From: Rhodomicrobium sp. R_RK_3
GTDB lineage: Bacteria; Pseudomonadota; Alphaproteobacteria; Rhizobiales; Rhodomicrobiaceae
NCBI RefSeq assembly: GCF_002198715.1
Contig: NZ_MWLK01000026.1
Span: forward strand, 106,791 to 170,790
DNA: 64,000 nucleotides
Direction of reading: 5' to 3'
Shown here: in pieces, positions 27,442-37,062 of the stretch
How the letters are laid out: the number at the start of each line of letters is the position of its first letter
Position numbering within the stretch: position 1 is the first letter of the stretch
Program-made: the position numbers and the translations under genes
Notes under the pieces: model-generated
Seen by the model: the letters and a program-made list of their open reading frames with translations, nothing else
Databases searched by the model: none
Told to the model about the DNA's origin: nothing

Positions 27442-27672
27442 TCACCACACCCGTTACTCCCCCGTCCACCCAACACACCAATCATGGCTTGGTTGCGCGG
27501 GCTCTGGCCGGAAGGTGCCCGACAGGTAAAGCGCTGTCCCCGTCTGGGTCTCGGCGAGGGCCGCTGTAAAGCGGGCGTTCATCATGCCAGCTTGACGGCG
27601 GCGGGTTTTGCGGAGCACCTTGGCTTGGTCCCGCGCGGGGCCCTGCACGGCAGCCGGACCGGTCGGGGATCG

Positions 27673-28581
27673 ATGCCTTTCACGCTCAGACAGCTACAAT
27701 ATTTCGTTGCGGTGGCGCAGAAGGGGTCGGTATCGGGCGCCGCTCAATCGCTGTCGATCTCGCAATCCTCGGTGACGGAGGCGGTCAAGGAGCTGGAGGC
27801 CGATCTCGGCGTCGCTCTGTTCGAGCGCCATTCGCGCGGGCTGAACATCACCTATAAGGGCCATCAATTCCTGCGCCACGCCAAGGCGATCCTGGGCAAT
27901 GTCTCCGACGCCCGCCGCGCCTTCAGCGAGACCGACGAGCGGCCGTCGGGGACGCTCAATCTCGGCGTGACATCGCTCGTCGCGGGCTATTTCCTCTCCG
28001 ACGTGCTTTCGCGCTTCCGCCGCGCCTATCCGGGCGTCACCGTGAAGGCCATCGAGGATAATGGCGAGTATCTGGAGCACCTTCTGGTCGGCGGCGAACT
28101 CGACGTCGCCATCATGGTGGTGTCGGCGCTGAGCGACCGCATGGCGCTGCAGAGCGAGATCCTGGAAGTCTCGCCTTATCGCCTCTGGCTGCCGCTCGGC
28201 CACCGGCTGGAGACGGCGGAAAGCATCGAGCTGGCCGATCTGGCGAGCGAGCCGATGATCGTGCTGACCGTCGAGGAGATCGAGACGGCGACGGCGAAAC
28301 TGCTCAGCGCCCTCGGGGCGCGCCCGCCGGTCGCCTTCCGCACGCGCTCGGTGGAATCGGTCCGCAGCCTCGTCGCGACCGGCGCCGGCATCGCCATCCT
28401 GCCGGACCTGATCTACCGCCCCTGGTCGCTGGAAGGCGACCGCATCGAATCCCGCGATGTCTCGGGCGCGCTGCCGGTGATCCAGGTCGGCATCGTCTGG
28501 CGGCGCGGCCTGTCGCCGAAGCGGACGGCGCAGGATTTCATCAGCCTCGCCAAGTCCCGGCGCGTCAGCCGCACGCGCTGA
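27673..28581 (+). CDS. LysR family transcriptional regulator
   Basis: 302 residues: an N-terminal winged helix (LRQLQYFVAVAQKGSVSGAA, SISQSSVTEAVKELEADLG) and a substrate-binding regulatory domain. ATG 27673 was chosen because it gives the standard MxxxLRQLxYF start; the frame is open further upstream with no family match. The gene directly precedes the ydcS-like gene in the same direction with a 125-bp gap holding two dyads, one of the ATC-N9-GAT form typical for LysR binding, so it probably controls that transporter locus. Confidence 0.92.
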   Translation: MPFTLRQLQYFVAVAQKGSVSGAAQSLSISQSSVTEAVKELEADLGVALFERHSRGLNITYKGHQFLRHAKAILGNVSDARRAFSETDERPSGTLNLGVTSLVAGYFLSDVLSRFRRAYPGVTVKAIEDNGEYLEHLLVGGELDVAIMVVSALSDRMALQSEILEVSPYRLWLPLGHRLETAESIELADLASEPMIVLTVEEIETATAKLLSALGARPPVAFRTRSVESVRSLVATGAGIAILPDLIYRPWSLEGDRIESRDVSGALPVIQVGIVWRRGLSPKRTAQDFISLAKSRRVSRTR

Positions 28582-28584
28582 CGC

Positions 28585-28619
28585 TATCGGAAAAACCGAT
28601 ATCACTTTTCTGTGAAAAG
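28585..28619. promoter_or_regulatory. LysR-type dyad and adjacent dyad before ydcS
   Basis: TATCGG-AAAAA-CCGATA at 28585-28601 contains ATC-N9-GAT, the classical LysR binding form, with a 5-bp A tract in the centre. A second dyad CTTTTC-TGT-GAAAAG lies at 28605-28619. Both sit between the LysR gene stop and the binding-protein gene, about 85-125 bp before its start. Confidence 0.6.
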
Positions 28620-28706
28620 CATTTGTGGCCGAGCGGCCCGGCGCGCAAGCTTATGCCCGGCAAAGCATGAGCGAAATTGGCGGCGATTTCATAAAGGAGG
28701 CTTGCG

Positions 28707-29867
28707 ATGCAGCGTTTTCTGGCGGCCTGTTCGGCCCTCTCTCTCCTGATGGCGCAGACGGCGGCGACCCAAGCGGCGGGCATGGTGGAAAAGCTCGGCA
28801 AGGGCGAGGGGCAGGTCAATATCGTCGCCTGGCCCGGCTATATCGAGCGCGGCGAAACCGACAAGGCTTATGACTGGGTGACCAAGTTCGAGGCCGCGAC
28901 CGGCTGCAAGGTGCAGGTCAAGACCGCCAACACCTCGGACGAAATGGTCGCCTTAATGAACGAAGGCGGCTTCGACCTCGTCACCGCCTCGGGCGACGCC
29001 TCGCTGCGGCTGATCGCGGGCAAGCGCGTGCAGCCGGTGAACATCAAGCTGGTGCCGAGCTGGGACAAGATCGATCCCCGGCTGAAGGACGCGCCCTGGC
29101 ACACTGCGGGCGGGGTCCATTACGGCGTCCCCTATATGTGGGGCCCGAACGTGCTGATGTATAATACCGAGGTCTTCAAGGAAGCGCCCAAGAGCTGGAA
29201 CGTCGTGTTCGAGCCGATGGATCTGCCCGACGGGAAGCCGAATAAGGGGCGCGTGCAGGCCTATGACGGGCCGATCCATGTGGCGGACGCCGCCAATTAC
29301 CTGATGACGAAGAAGCCTGAGCTGGGCATCAAGAATCCGTATGAGCTGAACGAGGATCAGTACAAGGCGGCGCTGGATTTGCTTCGGGTGCAGCGCACGC
29401 TGGTCGGCCGCTACTGGCACGACGCCATGATCCAGGTCGACGATTTCAAGAACGAGGGTGTGGTGGCGTCGGGGTCGTGGCCATTCCAGGTCAACCTGCT
29501 GCAGAGCGAGAAGGCGAAGATCGCGTCGACCATTCCGGCGGAAGGCGCGACCGGCTGGGCCGACACGACGATGATGCATGTCGACGCCGCCAATCCGAAC
29601 TGCGCCTATCTCTGGATGGAGCATACGCTGTCCTCGAATTTGCAGAGCGACCTGTCCGTCTGGTTCGGCGCCAATCCGAGCGTGCCCGCGGCTTGCACTA
29701 ACAAGAGCGGCATGCAGACGGCGGAAGGCTGCACCACCAACGGCATGGATGACTTCGCCAAGATCAAATTCTGGACGACGCCCGTCGCCAAATGCGCGAC
29801 GCAGACCGCGTGCGTGCCGTATTACCGCTGGGTGTCGGACTATATCGGCGTCATCGGGGGGCGGTGA
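28707..29867 (+). CDS. Polyamine-type ABC substrate-binding protein (YdcS-like)
   Basis: 386 residues with a signal peptide (FLAACSALSLLMAQTAATQA). The mature protein resembles PotD/YdcS: VNIVAWPGYIERG, DLVTASGDASLR, YGVPYMWGPNVLMYN and MEHTLSS. It should bind a polyamine or related amine in the periplasm. AAGGAGG lies 7-8 bases before ATG 28707. It is followed by 408 bp of repeat-bearing DNA and then the ATPase, two permeases and an aminobutyraldehyde dehydrogenase, the same content and order as ydcSTUVW of Escherichia coli. Confidence 0.88.
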   Translation: MQRFLAACSALSLLMAQTAATQAAGMVEKLGKGEGQVNIVAWPGYIERGETDKAYDWVTKFEAATGCKVQVKTANTSDEMVALMNEGGFDLVTASGDASLRLIAGKRVQPVNIKLVPSWDKIDPRLKDAPWHTAGGVHYGVPYMWGPNVLMYNTEVFKEAPKSWNVVFEPMDLPDGKPNKGRVQAYDGPIHVADAANYLMTKKPELGIKNPYELNEDQYKAALDLLRVQRTLVGRYWHDAMIQVDDFKNEGVVASGSWPFQVNLLQSEKAKIASTIPAEGATGWADTTMMHVDAANPNCAYLWMEHTLSSNLQSDLSVWFGANPSVPAACTNKSGMQTAEGCTTNGMDDFAKIKFWTTPVAKCATQTACVPYYRWVSDYIGVIGGR

Positions 29868-29906
29868 GCGGGCAGCGCCCGGCTTGGATGCTCACGGAAT
29901 CTCCAC

Positions 29907-30020
29907 CTCGTCGTCCCGGACGCCGCGAAGCGGTGAGCCGGGGCCCACTCGCCGATCTGCTAGCACTGCGGCAAGCGGCGATGCGAGTAGGCCCCGGCTC
30001 TGACGGCCGGGGCGACGAGG
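29907..30020. repeat. Dispersed repeat family 2, copy A
   Basis: Terminal arms CCTCGTCGTCCCGG (29907-29920) and CCGGGGCGACGAGG (30007-30020) are complementary with one mismatch. Near the right end, CCCCGGC-TCTGACG-GCCGGGG forms a 7-bp hairpin that recurs in copy B at 34569-34589 with one base difference. No coding capacity. Confidence 0.75.
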
Positions 30021-30095
30021 AGGAGAAATCTCGGCTAAGCCCATCGCCAACCGATCGCCATGAATATGACGGACCAACAACGGGCACGGAGCACT

Positions 30096-30222
30096 CCCTC
30101 TCCCATGGGGAGAGGGTTGGGGTGAGGGGGTAATGCCTCTCCGTGAGACGATGCCTCGCCAAACGGATAGGACACACCCCCTCACCCGGCGCTTCGCGCC
30201 ACCCTCTCCCCATGGGAGAGGG
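30096..30222. repeat. Dispersed repeat family 1, copy B (127 bp)
   Basis: Ends with the same CCCTCTCCC-N3-GGGAGAGGG near-palindrome as copy A (30096-30116 and 30202-30222). The left arm continues TTGGGGTGAGGGGGTAAT, the reverse complement of the right arm of copy A. The inner right arm CCCCCTCACCCGG also pairs with the left arm, so the whole element can fold into one long hairpin. Confidence 0.8.
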
Positions 30223-30275
30223 AAGAAGCGGCGCTTCCCGTACGATGCACTGCGCCCCCCAACAGACGGATTGCC

Positions 30276-31265
30276 ATGACGACAGCCGTCCTCTTTGCCA
30301 AGGTCTCGCGCCATTTCGGGGCGGTGAAGGCCGTGGACGGCGTCGATCTCGCCATCCGCGAGGGCGAGTTCTTCGCCATGCTCGGCCCCTCCGGCTCCGG
30401 CAAGACCACCTGTTTGCGCCTGATCGCCGGCTTCGAGCAGCCGACCGCCGGCCACATCGAAATCTTCGGCGAAACCGCCGAAGGCGTGCCGCCCTACCGG
30501 CGCAACGTCAACACCGTGTTCCAGGACTACGCGCTCTTCCCGCATATGAACGTCCTCGACAACGTCGCCTACGGGCTGATGATCCGGGGCATCGGCAAGG
30601 CCGAGCGTCACAGCGCGGCCGAAGACGCCCTCACCCTGGTCCAGCTCCCCAGCTACGGAGCGCGCCGCCCGAACCAGCTCTCCGGCGGGCAGCGCCAGCG
30701 CGTCGCCCTCGCCCGCGCGCTGATCAACAAGCCGAAGGTCCTGCTGCTCGACGAACCGCTCGGCGCGCTGGACTTAAAGCTGCGCGAATCCATGCAGGAG
30801 GAGCTGAAAGCGCTGCAAAAGCGCCTCGGCATCACCTTCGTCTTCGTCACCCACGACCAGAGCGAGGCGCTGTCCATGGCCGACCGCGTCGCCGTCTTCG
30901 ACCATGGCCGCATCATGCAGCTCGGCTCGCCGCAGGACATCTATCAGCGGCCCGCCTCGCGTTTCGTCGCCGATTTCGTCGGCTCGTCCAACGTGCTGCC
31001 GCCCGATTTCGCCAACAAGACCAGCGGGCGCTATGGCTGGGCGAGCCTGCGCCCCGAGGCCATCCGCATCGTCGGCGCGGGCGGCTACGAGGCGCGCGTC
31101 ACCGCGTCGGGCTATCTCGGCGGGCTGACCCGGCTCGGCCTCGACCTCTACGGCCAGAAGCTGGTCGCGCTGGTGCCGTCGAACGGCGCCGTGCCGAAGG
31201 AGGGCGACAGCATCCGCGTCGCCTGGACGCCCGCCGACCTGCATCTGATGGAGGACGAGTTTTGA
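30276..31265 (+). CDS. Polyamine-type ABC transporter ATP-binding protein (YdcT-like)
   Basis: 329 residues. Walker [10 protein letters not shown]-loop FQDYALFPH, signature [15 protein letters not shown], Walker [13 protein letters not shown] and switch His in THDQSEAL are all intact. A C-terminal TOBE-like domain follows, as in PotA. It energises uptake through the two permeases encoded next. Its stop overlaps the TTG start of the first permease gene. Confidence 0.93.
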   Translation: MTTAVLFAKVSRHFGAVKAVDGVDLAIREGEFFAMLGPSGSGKTTCLRLIAGFEQPTAGHIEIFGETAEGVPPYRRNVNTVFQDYALFPHMNVLDNVAYGLMIRGIGKAERHSAAEDALTLVQLPSYGARRPNQLSGGQRQRVALARALINKPKVLLLDEPLGALDLKLRESMQEELKALQKRLGITFVFVTHDQSEALSMADRVAVFDHGRIMQLGSPQDIYQRPASRFVADFVGSSNVLPPDFANKTSGRYGWASLRPEAIRIVGAGGYEARVTASGYLGGLTRLGLDLYGQKLVALVPSNGAVPKEGDSIRVAWTPADLHLMEDEF

Positions 31266-32224
31266 CCGCGACCTCCGCGACCGAATCGACACTCGCCATC
31301 CAGCCGCCGCGCGAAGGCCTCACGGGCGCGCTCTCCGACCTGCTCTGGCGCCGCCCCGGCCTGCTGCTGGCCCTGATGCTGACGCCGCCCGTCCTGTGGC
31401 TCGGCATCATCTATCTCGGCTCGCTGTTTGCGCTGCTGGCGCAGAGCTTCTTCTCCATCGACGAGTTCTCCGGCCTGATCGATTATCAGCCGACGCTGAA
31501 AACCTATGGCGAGCTGTTCCAGCCCTCCAATCTCGACATCATCCTGCGCACCGTGCTGATGGCCGCGATCGTCACCATCGCCGCCGCCATCGTCGGCTTC
31601 CCCATCGCCTATTACGCGGCCCGCTATGCGCAAGGGCGCTGGAAGGCGCTGTTCTATGTCGGCGTGCTGTTGCCGCTGTGGTCGAGCTACCTCGTCAAAA
31701 TCTACGCCTGGAAGCTGATCCTGGCCAAGGAAGGCATCCTCACCTGGGTCTTCGGCAAGCTCTATCTCGGCTGGCTGCTCGACGCCTGGCTGTCGCTGCC
31801 CGTCATCGGCGGCAATTCGCTGTCGGTCAGCTATACCGGCACGTTCCTGGTCTTCCTCTATGTCTGGCTGCCCTTCATGATCCTGCCGACCAAGGCGGCG
31901 CTGGAGCGCGTGCCGGTCAGTCTGCTGGAAGCCTCCTCCGACCTCGGCGCGACGCCTGCGCAAACCTTCCGCACGGTGCTATTCCCACTCGCCCTGCCCG
32001 GCATCGTCGCCGGCTCGATCTTCACCTTCTCGCTGACGCTCGGCGACTACATCATCCCGCAGATCGTCGGCTCGTCGCGGCTGTTCATCGGGCAGGCGGT
32101 CTACGCGCATCAGGGCACCGCCGGCAACATCCCGCTGGCCGCCGCCTTCACGGTAGTGCCAATCGTCATCATGGGCCTCTATCTCTGGATGGCCCGGCGG
32201 ATGGGGGCCTTCGATGCGCTCTGA
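31262..32224 (+). CDS. Polyamine-type ABC permease 1 (YdcU-like)
   Basis: 320 residues with six predicted membrane helices and the inner-membrane permease loop [26 protein letters not shown] (EAA motif). Start chosen as TTG 31262 because it overlaps the ATPase gene stop (TTGA) and the frame upstream has no family match. It corresponds to PotB/YdcU and overlaps the second permease gene by 11 bp. Confidence 0.9.
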   Translation: MTATSATESTLAIQPPREGLTGALSDLLWRRPGLLLALMLTPPVLWLGIIYLGSLFALLAQSFFSIDEFSGLIDYQPTLKTYGELFQPSNLDIILRTVLMAAIVTIAAAIVGFPIAYYAARYAQGRWKALFYVGVLLPLWSSYLVKIYAWKLILAKEGILTWVFGKLYLGWLLDAWLSLPVIGGNSLSVSYTGTFLVFLYVWLPFMILPTKAALERVPVSLLEASSDLGATPAQTFRTVLFPLALPGIVAGSIFTFSLTLGDYIIPQIVGSSRLFIGQAVYAHQGTAGNIPLAAAFTVVPIVIMGLYLWMARRMGAFDAL

Positions 32225-33029
32225 CCGCCAGAACCGCGCGCCGCTCGCACTGAAGATCGCCGCCGGGGCCGGGCTGCTCTTCCTGCACCTGCCGATCTTG
32301 CTGATCTTCGTCTATGCCTTCACCACCGAGGACAAGAGCTACCAATGGCCGCCGCCCGGCTTCACGCTCAAATGGTTCGCGGTGACGTGGAACCGGCCGG
32401 ATGTCTGGGACGCACTCTGGCTCTCCCTGCGTGTCGCCACGATTTCCACGGCCATCGCGCTGGTGCTCGGCACGCTCTGCGCCGCCGCCGTCTCGCAGAC
32501 GCGCTTCTTCGGCCGTGAGACGATCTCGCTGCTCGTCATCCTGCCCATCGCTCTCCCAGGCATCATTACCGGCATCGCGCTGCGCTCGGCCTTCAACATC
32601 GCCGAAATCCCGTTTTCCGTCTGGACCATCATCCTCGGCCACGCGACCTTCTGCGTCGTCGTCGTCTACAACAACGCCGTCGCCCGCTTCCGGCGGCTCT
32701 CCGGCTCGCTGCTCGAAGCCTCGGCCGACCTCGGCGCGAACGGCTTTCAGACGCTGCGCTACATCATCCTGCCGAACATGGGCACGGCGCTGCTGGCAGG
32801 CGGAATGCTCGCTTTCGCCCTGTCCTTCGACGAGGTCATCGTCACCACCTTCACCGCCGGACAGCAGGCGACCCTGCCGATCTGGATGCTCGAGGAACTC
32901 GTCCGCCCGCGCCAGCGCCCGGTGACGAACGTCGTCGCCATGGTGGTGGTGCTGGTGACGCTCCTGCCGATACTCGGCGCCTATTACCTCACCCGCGACG
33001 GCGATCAGGTCGCCGGCCAGGGCAAATGA
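32214..33029 (+). CDS. Polyamine-type ABC permease 2 (YdcV-like)
   Basis: 271 residues, six predicted membrane helices and the EAA loop [24 protein letters not shown]. It corresponds to PotC/YdcV and pairs with the preceding permease. The ATG at 32214 lies inside the end of the upstream gene. The dehydrogenase gene starts 20 bp after its stop. Confidence 0.9.
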   Translation: MRSDRQNRAPLALKIAAGAGLLFLHLPILLIFVYAFTTEDKSYQWPPPGFTLKWFAVTWNRPDVWDALWLSLRVATISTAIALVLGTLCAAAVSQTRFFGRETISLLVILPIALPGIITGIALRSAFNIAEIPFSVWTIILGHATFCVVVVYNNAVARFRRLSGSLLEASADLGANGFQTLRYIILPNMGTALLAGGMLAFALSFDEVIVTTFTAGQQATLPIWMLEELVRPRQRPVTNVVAMVVVLVTLLPILGAYYLTRDGDQVAGQGK

Positions 33030-33049
33030 TTTCAGCCAAGGAGGAAGAC

Positions 33050-34477
33050 ATGGATACGCAGATGCTGATCGGCGCGGCCTTCGAGGCCGGAACGGAGACG
33101 GCGGAAAACGTCCTCAATCCGAGAAGCGGCGAGAGCATCGCCCTGCTGCCCGAGGCCTCGCAAGCCCAGATCGACCGCGCGGTGGATGCGGCGACGGCGG
33201 CGTTTGCGGGTTGGTCGCGCACGACGCCCGCCCAGCGCTCGGCGGCGCTGCTGAAGATCGCGGACCGGATCGACGCCGAGGCGGAGGGCTTTGCCGCGCT
33301 CGAAGCGTTGAACTGCGGCAAGCCGATCAACAATGTGCGCAACGACGAGATGCCCGCGATTTCCGATTGCTTTCGGTTCTTTGCGGGTGCGGTGCGCTGC
33401 GTGCCGGGAAGCGCGGCGGGCGAATATCTGCCGGGCTTCACCTCGATGATCCGGCGCGACGCCATCGGCGTGGTGGCGTCGATTGCGCCCTGGAACTATC
33501 CGCTGATGATGATGGCGTGGAAGCTGGCGCCGGCGATTGCGGGCGGCAACGCCATCGTGTTCAAGCCGTCCGAGCAGACGCCGTTGACCGCGCTGAAGCT
33601 GGCGAAGATTTTGGCCGATGTGCTGCCGGAGGGCGTGGTGAATGTCGTGCTCGGGCGCGGCGAGAGCGTCGGCAATGCGCTGATCAACCACCCGAAGGTG
33701 GACATGATCTCCATCACCGGCGACGTCGCGACGGGCAAGAAGGTGCTGCAGGCCGCGGCGAAAAGCGTCAAGCGCACGCATCTGGAGCTCGGCGGCAAGG
33801 CGCCGGTGATCGTGTTCGACGATGCCGATCTTGAGGCGGTGGTCGCGGGGCTTCGGGCCTTCGGCTACTACAATGCGGGGCAGGATTGCACGGCGGCCTG
33901 CCGCATCTATGCCGGGCCGAAGATCTACGAAAATCTGGTCGCCGACCTCTCCTCGGCGGTGTCGACCATCGCCTATGCGCGCGCGGACGACGCCGAGAAC
34001 GAGATCGGCCCGCTGATCTCGCAACGCCAGCGCGACCGCGTCGCCAGCTTCGTGCAGCGCGCCGTCGAGCAGAGCCACATGCAGGTGACGACCGGCGGCA
34101 AGGTGCATGAAGGCGGCGGGTTTTTCTACCAGCCGACGGTGATTGCGGGGGCCTTGCAGTCCGATGAGATCGTGCGCCGCGAAGTGTTCGGCCCGGTGGT
34201 GTCGGTGACGCGGTTCACCGATGCGGACGAGGCGGTCGCCTGGGCGAATGACTCGGACTATGGGCTGGCCTCGTCGGTGTGGACACGGGATGTATCCAAG
34301 GCGATGTCGGTCGCGGCGCGGCTGCGTTACGGCTGCACCTGGATCAACACGCATTTCATGCTGGTCAACGAGATGCCCCATGGCGGGCTGAAGCAGTCCG
34401 GCTACGGCAAGGACATGTCGCTCTACGCGCTGGAGGATTACACCGCGCTGCGGCATGTGATGGTCGCGCACGGATAG
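33050..34477 (+). CDS. Gamma-aminobutyraldehyde dehydrogenase (YdcW/PatD-like)
   Basis: 475 residues of the NAD(P)-dependent aldehyde dehydrogenase family. Active Cys is in [16 protein letters not shown], general base Glu in [16 protein letters not shown], and NAD-binding region in [12 protein letters not shown]. The YNAGQDCTA context and linkage to a polyamine-type transporter point to 4-aminobutyraldehyde oxidation in putrescine breakdown. ATG 33050 has AAGGAGGAAG upstream. It closes the operon. Confidence 0.88.
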   Translation: MDTQMLIGAAFEAGTETAENVLNPRSGESIALLPEASQAQIDRAVDAATAAFAGWSRTTPAQRSAALLKIADRIDAEAEGFAALEALNCGKPINNVRNDEMPAISDCFRFFAGAVRCVPGSAAGEYLPGFTSMIRRDAIGVVASIAPWNYPLMMMAWKLAPAIAGGNAIVFKPSEQTPLTALKLAKILADVLPEGVVNVVLGRGESVGNALINHPKVDMISITGDVATGKKVLQAAAKSVKRTHLELGGKAPVIVFDDADLEAVVAGLRAFGYYNAGQDCTAACRIYAGPKIYENLVADLSSAVSTIAYARADDAENEIGPLISQRQRDRVASFVQRAVEQSHMQVTTGGKVHEGGGFFYQPTVIAGALQSDEIVRREVFGPVVSVTRFTDADEAVAWANDSDYGLASSVWTRDVSKAMSVAARLRYGCTWINTHFMLVNEMPHGGLKQSGYGKDMSLYALEDYTALRHVMVAHG

Positions 34478-34484
34478 CCCATTT

Positions 34485-34594
34485 CCGTCGTCCCGGAAGC
34501 CGCGCAGCGGCTGTCCGGGATCCATTGGCTTATCCGCAAGCACTTCGGCAAGAGGGGATGTGATTGGACCCCGGCTCTTACGGCCGGGGCGATG
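34485..34594. repeat. Dispersed repeat family 2, copy B
   Basis: Begins CCGTCGTCCCGG (34485-34496) and ends CCGGGGCGATG (34584-34594). It contains the CCCCGGC-TCTTACG-GCCGGGG hairpin at 34569-34589 shared with copy A at 29907-30020. It lies between the convergent dehydrogenase and livF-like genes and may help to end transcription. Confidence 0.7.
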
Positions 34595-34611
34595 CTGAGA
34601 GGAGGCGGCCG

Positions 34612-35334
34612 TCAGTGTAGCGCGCCGACGCCGATGTAGCGTTCGATCAGGGTGTGGTCGTCGCGGAGGGTGTCGCTGGTGCCGGTCCAGGCGATGCGGC
34701 CGCGTTCGAGGATGACCACCCGCTCGGCGAAGTTCAGCGCGCTGTCCAGGCGTTGCTCGACGAACAGGATCGTCATCTCGCCGCTATCGGCTAGGCGCGT
34801 CAGCACGGCCATCAGCTCGTCGCAGATGACAGGGGCGAGGCCTTCCAGCGGCTCGTCCAGGAGCAGCACTGAGGGCCGCCCCAAAATCGTGCGCGCGGTG
34901 GACAGCATCTGCTGCTCGCCGCCGGACAATTGCCAGCCGAGGTTCCGCCGCCGCTCCGCCAGACGCGGGAACATCGCATAAGCCTCGGCGATCGCCGAAC
35001 GCGGGCGCTCCTTCAGGCCGACGAACAGGTTCTCCTCGACCGTCAGCGACTTGAACACCTCGCGCGCCTGCGGCACCAGCCCCAGTCCGGCAATCGCCCG
35101 CGCAGTGGCGTTCATCGCCGTCACATCCGCCCCGCCGACCCTGATCTCCCCGCCCGTGCGCTTCGTCAGCCCCATCAGCGCCATGAGCAGCGTCGTCTTG
35201 CCCATGCCGTTGCGGCCGAGCACGGACAAGCGCCCGCCCGCCGGCACCGAAAACGACACATCCTCCAAAATCACCGTCGGCCCGTAGCCCGCGCTCAGGC
35301 CCAAAACTTCAAGCGACGCGGCTGGCATGGGCAT
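34612..35334 (-). CDS. livF: Branched-chain amino acid-type ABC ATPase (LivF-like)
   Basis: 240 residues with Walker A GRNGMGKTTL, signature LSGGEQQMLSTARTI and Walker [14 protein letters not shown], all typical of LivF. It is the last gene of the five-gene liv operon and overlaps the livG stop by 26 bp. An alternative in-frame ATG is 6 bp downstream (35328). Confidence 0.92.
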   Translation of the reverse strand: MPMPAASLEVLGLSAGYGPTVILEDVSFSVPAGGRLSVLGRNGMGKTTLLMALMGLTKRTGGEIRVGGADVTAMNATARAIAGLGLVPQAREVFKSLTVEENLFVGLKERPRSAIAEAYAMFPRLAERRRNLGWQLSGGEQQMLSTARTILGRPSVLLLDEPLEGLAPVICDELMAVLTRLADSGEMTILFVEQRLDSALNFAERVVILERGRIAWTGTSDTLRDDHTLIERYIGVGALH

Positions 35335-36073
35335 AGCTCCCCAGATAGGCTTCGCGCACGCGCGGGTCGGCTGCGGCGGCGTCCGGCGCGCCGGTGAAGA
35401 CGATCTCGCCGCCGTTCAGCACCACCACTTTGCGCGCAAAGCGGAACACCAGATCCATGTCGTGCTCGATCAGCAGCACGGCCAGATCCGACGACAGCCG
35501 CGCCAGCGCCGCCTCGATGCGCGGCGTCTCGCTAGATGGCACACCGGCGGCGGGCTCGTCGAGCAGCAGCACGCGCGGGCGCAGCGCCAGGGCAATCGCG
35601 ATCTCCAAGAGCCGCTGCTGGCCATAGGCGATCTCCGCGACCGGGCGATGCGCGACTTCGGTCAGCCCCAGCGTGGACAGAATGTCAGCCGCCTCGAACT
35701 CAATCGCCGGATCGTGGCCGAAGCGCTCAAGAATGCGCGTCGCCCTGCCCTTGCGCTGCAAGATCGTCAGCGTGACATGCTCGTCCGGCGTCATCTCGCT
35801 GAACAGGCGCGTCACCTGGAAGGTCCGCACCAGCCCTTTGCGCACGCGCGCGACATCGCTCAGCCGCGTCACGTCCTCGCCGCCGAAAAATACCTGCCCG
35901 CTATCCGGCCGCAACTGCCCGGTGACCAGATTGACCAGCGTCGTCTTGCCCGCACCGTTCGGCCCGATCAGCGCGACGCGGTCGCCGGGGACGAGGTCGA
36001 GCGAGACGTCGCGCGTCACCTTGAGGCCGCCGAACTGCTTGCTCAGGTGCTCAATGCGGAACAGCGCGCTCAT
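35309..36073 (-). CDS. livG: Branched-chain amino acid-type ABC ATPase (LivG-like)
   Basis: 254 residues. Walker A GPNGAGKTTL, the LivG-type long Q-loop (RTFQVTRLFSEMT) and Walker B VLLLDEPAAG are present. The signature is AYGQQRLLEIAIAL, the degenerate form usual in LivG. ATG 36073 overlaps the livM stop by 4 bp, which rejects the much longer open frame reaching toward 37213. Confidence 0.92.
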   Translation of the reverse strand: MSALFRIEHLSKQFGGLKVTRDVSLDLVPGDRVALIGPNGAGKTTLVNLVTGQLRPDSGQVFFGGEDVTRLSDVARVRKGLVRTFQVTRLFSEMTPDEHVTLTILQRKGRATRILERFGHDPAIEFEAADILSTLGLTEVAHRPVAEIAYGQQRLLEIAIALALRPRVLLLDEPAAGVPSSETPRIEAALARLSSDLAVLLIEHDMDLVFRFARKVVVLNGGEIVFTGAPDAAAADPRVREAYLGSYAHASRVA

Positions 36074-37062
36074 GGCCGCCCCCGCCAGCGGGCGACGGCG
36101 TCCGTCATCACCCCGTAGAGGCCGCGCGGCGCGAACAGCACCACCGCGATAAGCATCACGCCGACCAGCGTCATCCAGTGGAACGGGTTGATCGCGGACA
36201 CTTCGTGCTCGACGCCGAGAAAGATCACCGTGCCGATCAGCGCGCCGTAGAGCGAGCCGAAGCCGCCGAGCACTAGCATCACCAGCGCATTGGCGGAGAG
36301 TTCGAAGCTGACGCTGTCGAGGCCGACCACCTGCGTCGCGATCGCGCCGAGCGCGCCGCCCATCCCGGCGACCGCCCCCGAGAGTGCGAACATCTTGATC
36401 AGCGTCGGCCGCACCCCGATGCCCATGGCGCGGATGCGCAGCGGGTCTTCCTTGATGCCCCGGCAGGTCATGCCGAAGGGCGAGCGCACGACGAAGGACA
36501 GCGCCGCGAACACCAAAAGCAGAAGGCCAAGGCCGGCAAAGAAGGCCGTCTTGCCGTAGAGGTCGAAGGCGAAAAGCCCAAATAGCGGTCCGGGCGCGAT
36601 GCCGTATAGCCCATCGCTGCCGCCGGTGATCGAGGCCGCCTTGTTCGCCATCTCGTGGAAAAGCTGCACGAAGGCGATGGACAGCACGAGTTGCGGCAGA
36701 CCATGCGCACGCAGCAGCACCGCCCCCATCAGCAGCCCCGCGACGCCGCCCGCCAGCGCGCCGACGGCGATCAGCGCGACCGGATCGGTCAGTCCGTTCA
36801 CCGCCGCGATCCCCGCCGCATAGGCCCCTGCGCCATAAAGCGCGCTCTGACCCAAGGTGGCGATGCCGCAATAGCCGATCAGCAGGTCGAGCGAGAGGAC
36901 GAGCAAAGCAATCGAAATGATGCGCGTCAGAAAGGCGAGGCTGTCGGGGAACAGCACATAGCCCGCGCCGCCCGCCAGGGCGATGGCGGCGAGGCCGATC
37001 ACATCGCGCGGCCAGCGGCGACCCGAAGCGGCCAGCGGGCGGGTTTCCGACAATACACTCAC
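36070..37062 (-). CDS. livM: Branched-chain amino acid-type ABC permease (LivM-like)
   Basis: 330 residues with about eight to nine membrane helices, including LIGYCGIATLGQSALYGAGAY and the cytoplasmic RSPFGMTCRGIKEDPLRIRAMGI loop (EAA-like). The start is GTG 37062, overlapping the livH stop by 4 bp. It pairs with LivH. Confidence 0.9.
   Translation of the reverse strand: MSVLSETRPLAASGRRWPRDVIGLAAIALAGGAGYVLFPDSLAFLTRIISIALLVLSLDLLIGYCGIATLGQSALYGAGAYAAGIAAVNGLTDPVALIAVGALAGGVAGLLMGAVLLRAHGLPQLVLSIAFVQLFHEMANKAASITGGSDGLYGIAPGPLFGLFAFDLYGKTAFFAGLGLLLLVFAALSFVVRSPFGMTCRGIKEDPLRIRAMGIGVRPTLIKMFALSGAVAGMGGALGAIATQVVGLDSVSFELSANALVMLVLGGFGSLYGALIGTVIFLGVEHEVSAINPFHWMTLVGVMLIAVVLFAPRGLYGVMTDAVARWRGRP

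Larger units (their letters stand above)
29868..30275. other. Repeat-filled gap inside the ydc-like locus
   Basis: 408 bp with no credible gene. It contains a family 2 repeat (29907-30020) and family 1 copy B (30096-30222), placed back to back between the binding protein gene and the ATPase gene. The region could separate or modulate expression of the first gene relative to the others. Confidence 0.65.

Noticed and set aside
30143..31261. Upstream extension of the first ydc permease
   Set aside because: That stretch is the ATPase gene in another frame; the permease starts at TTG 31262.
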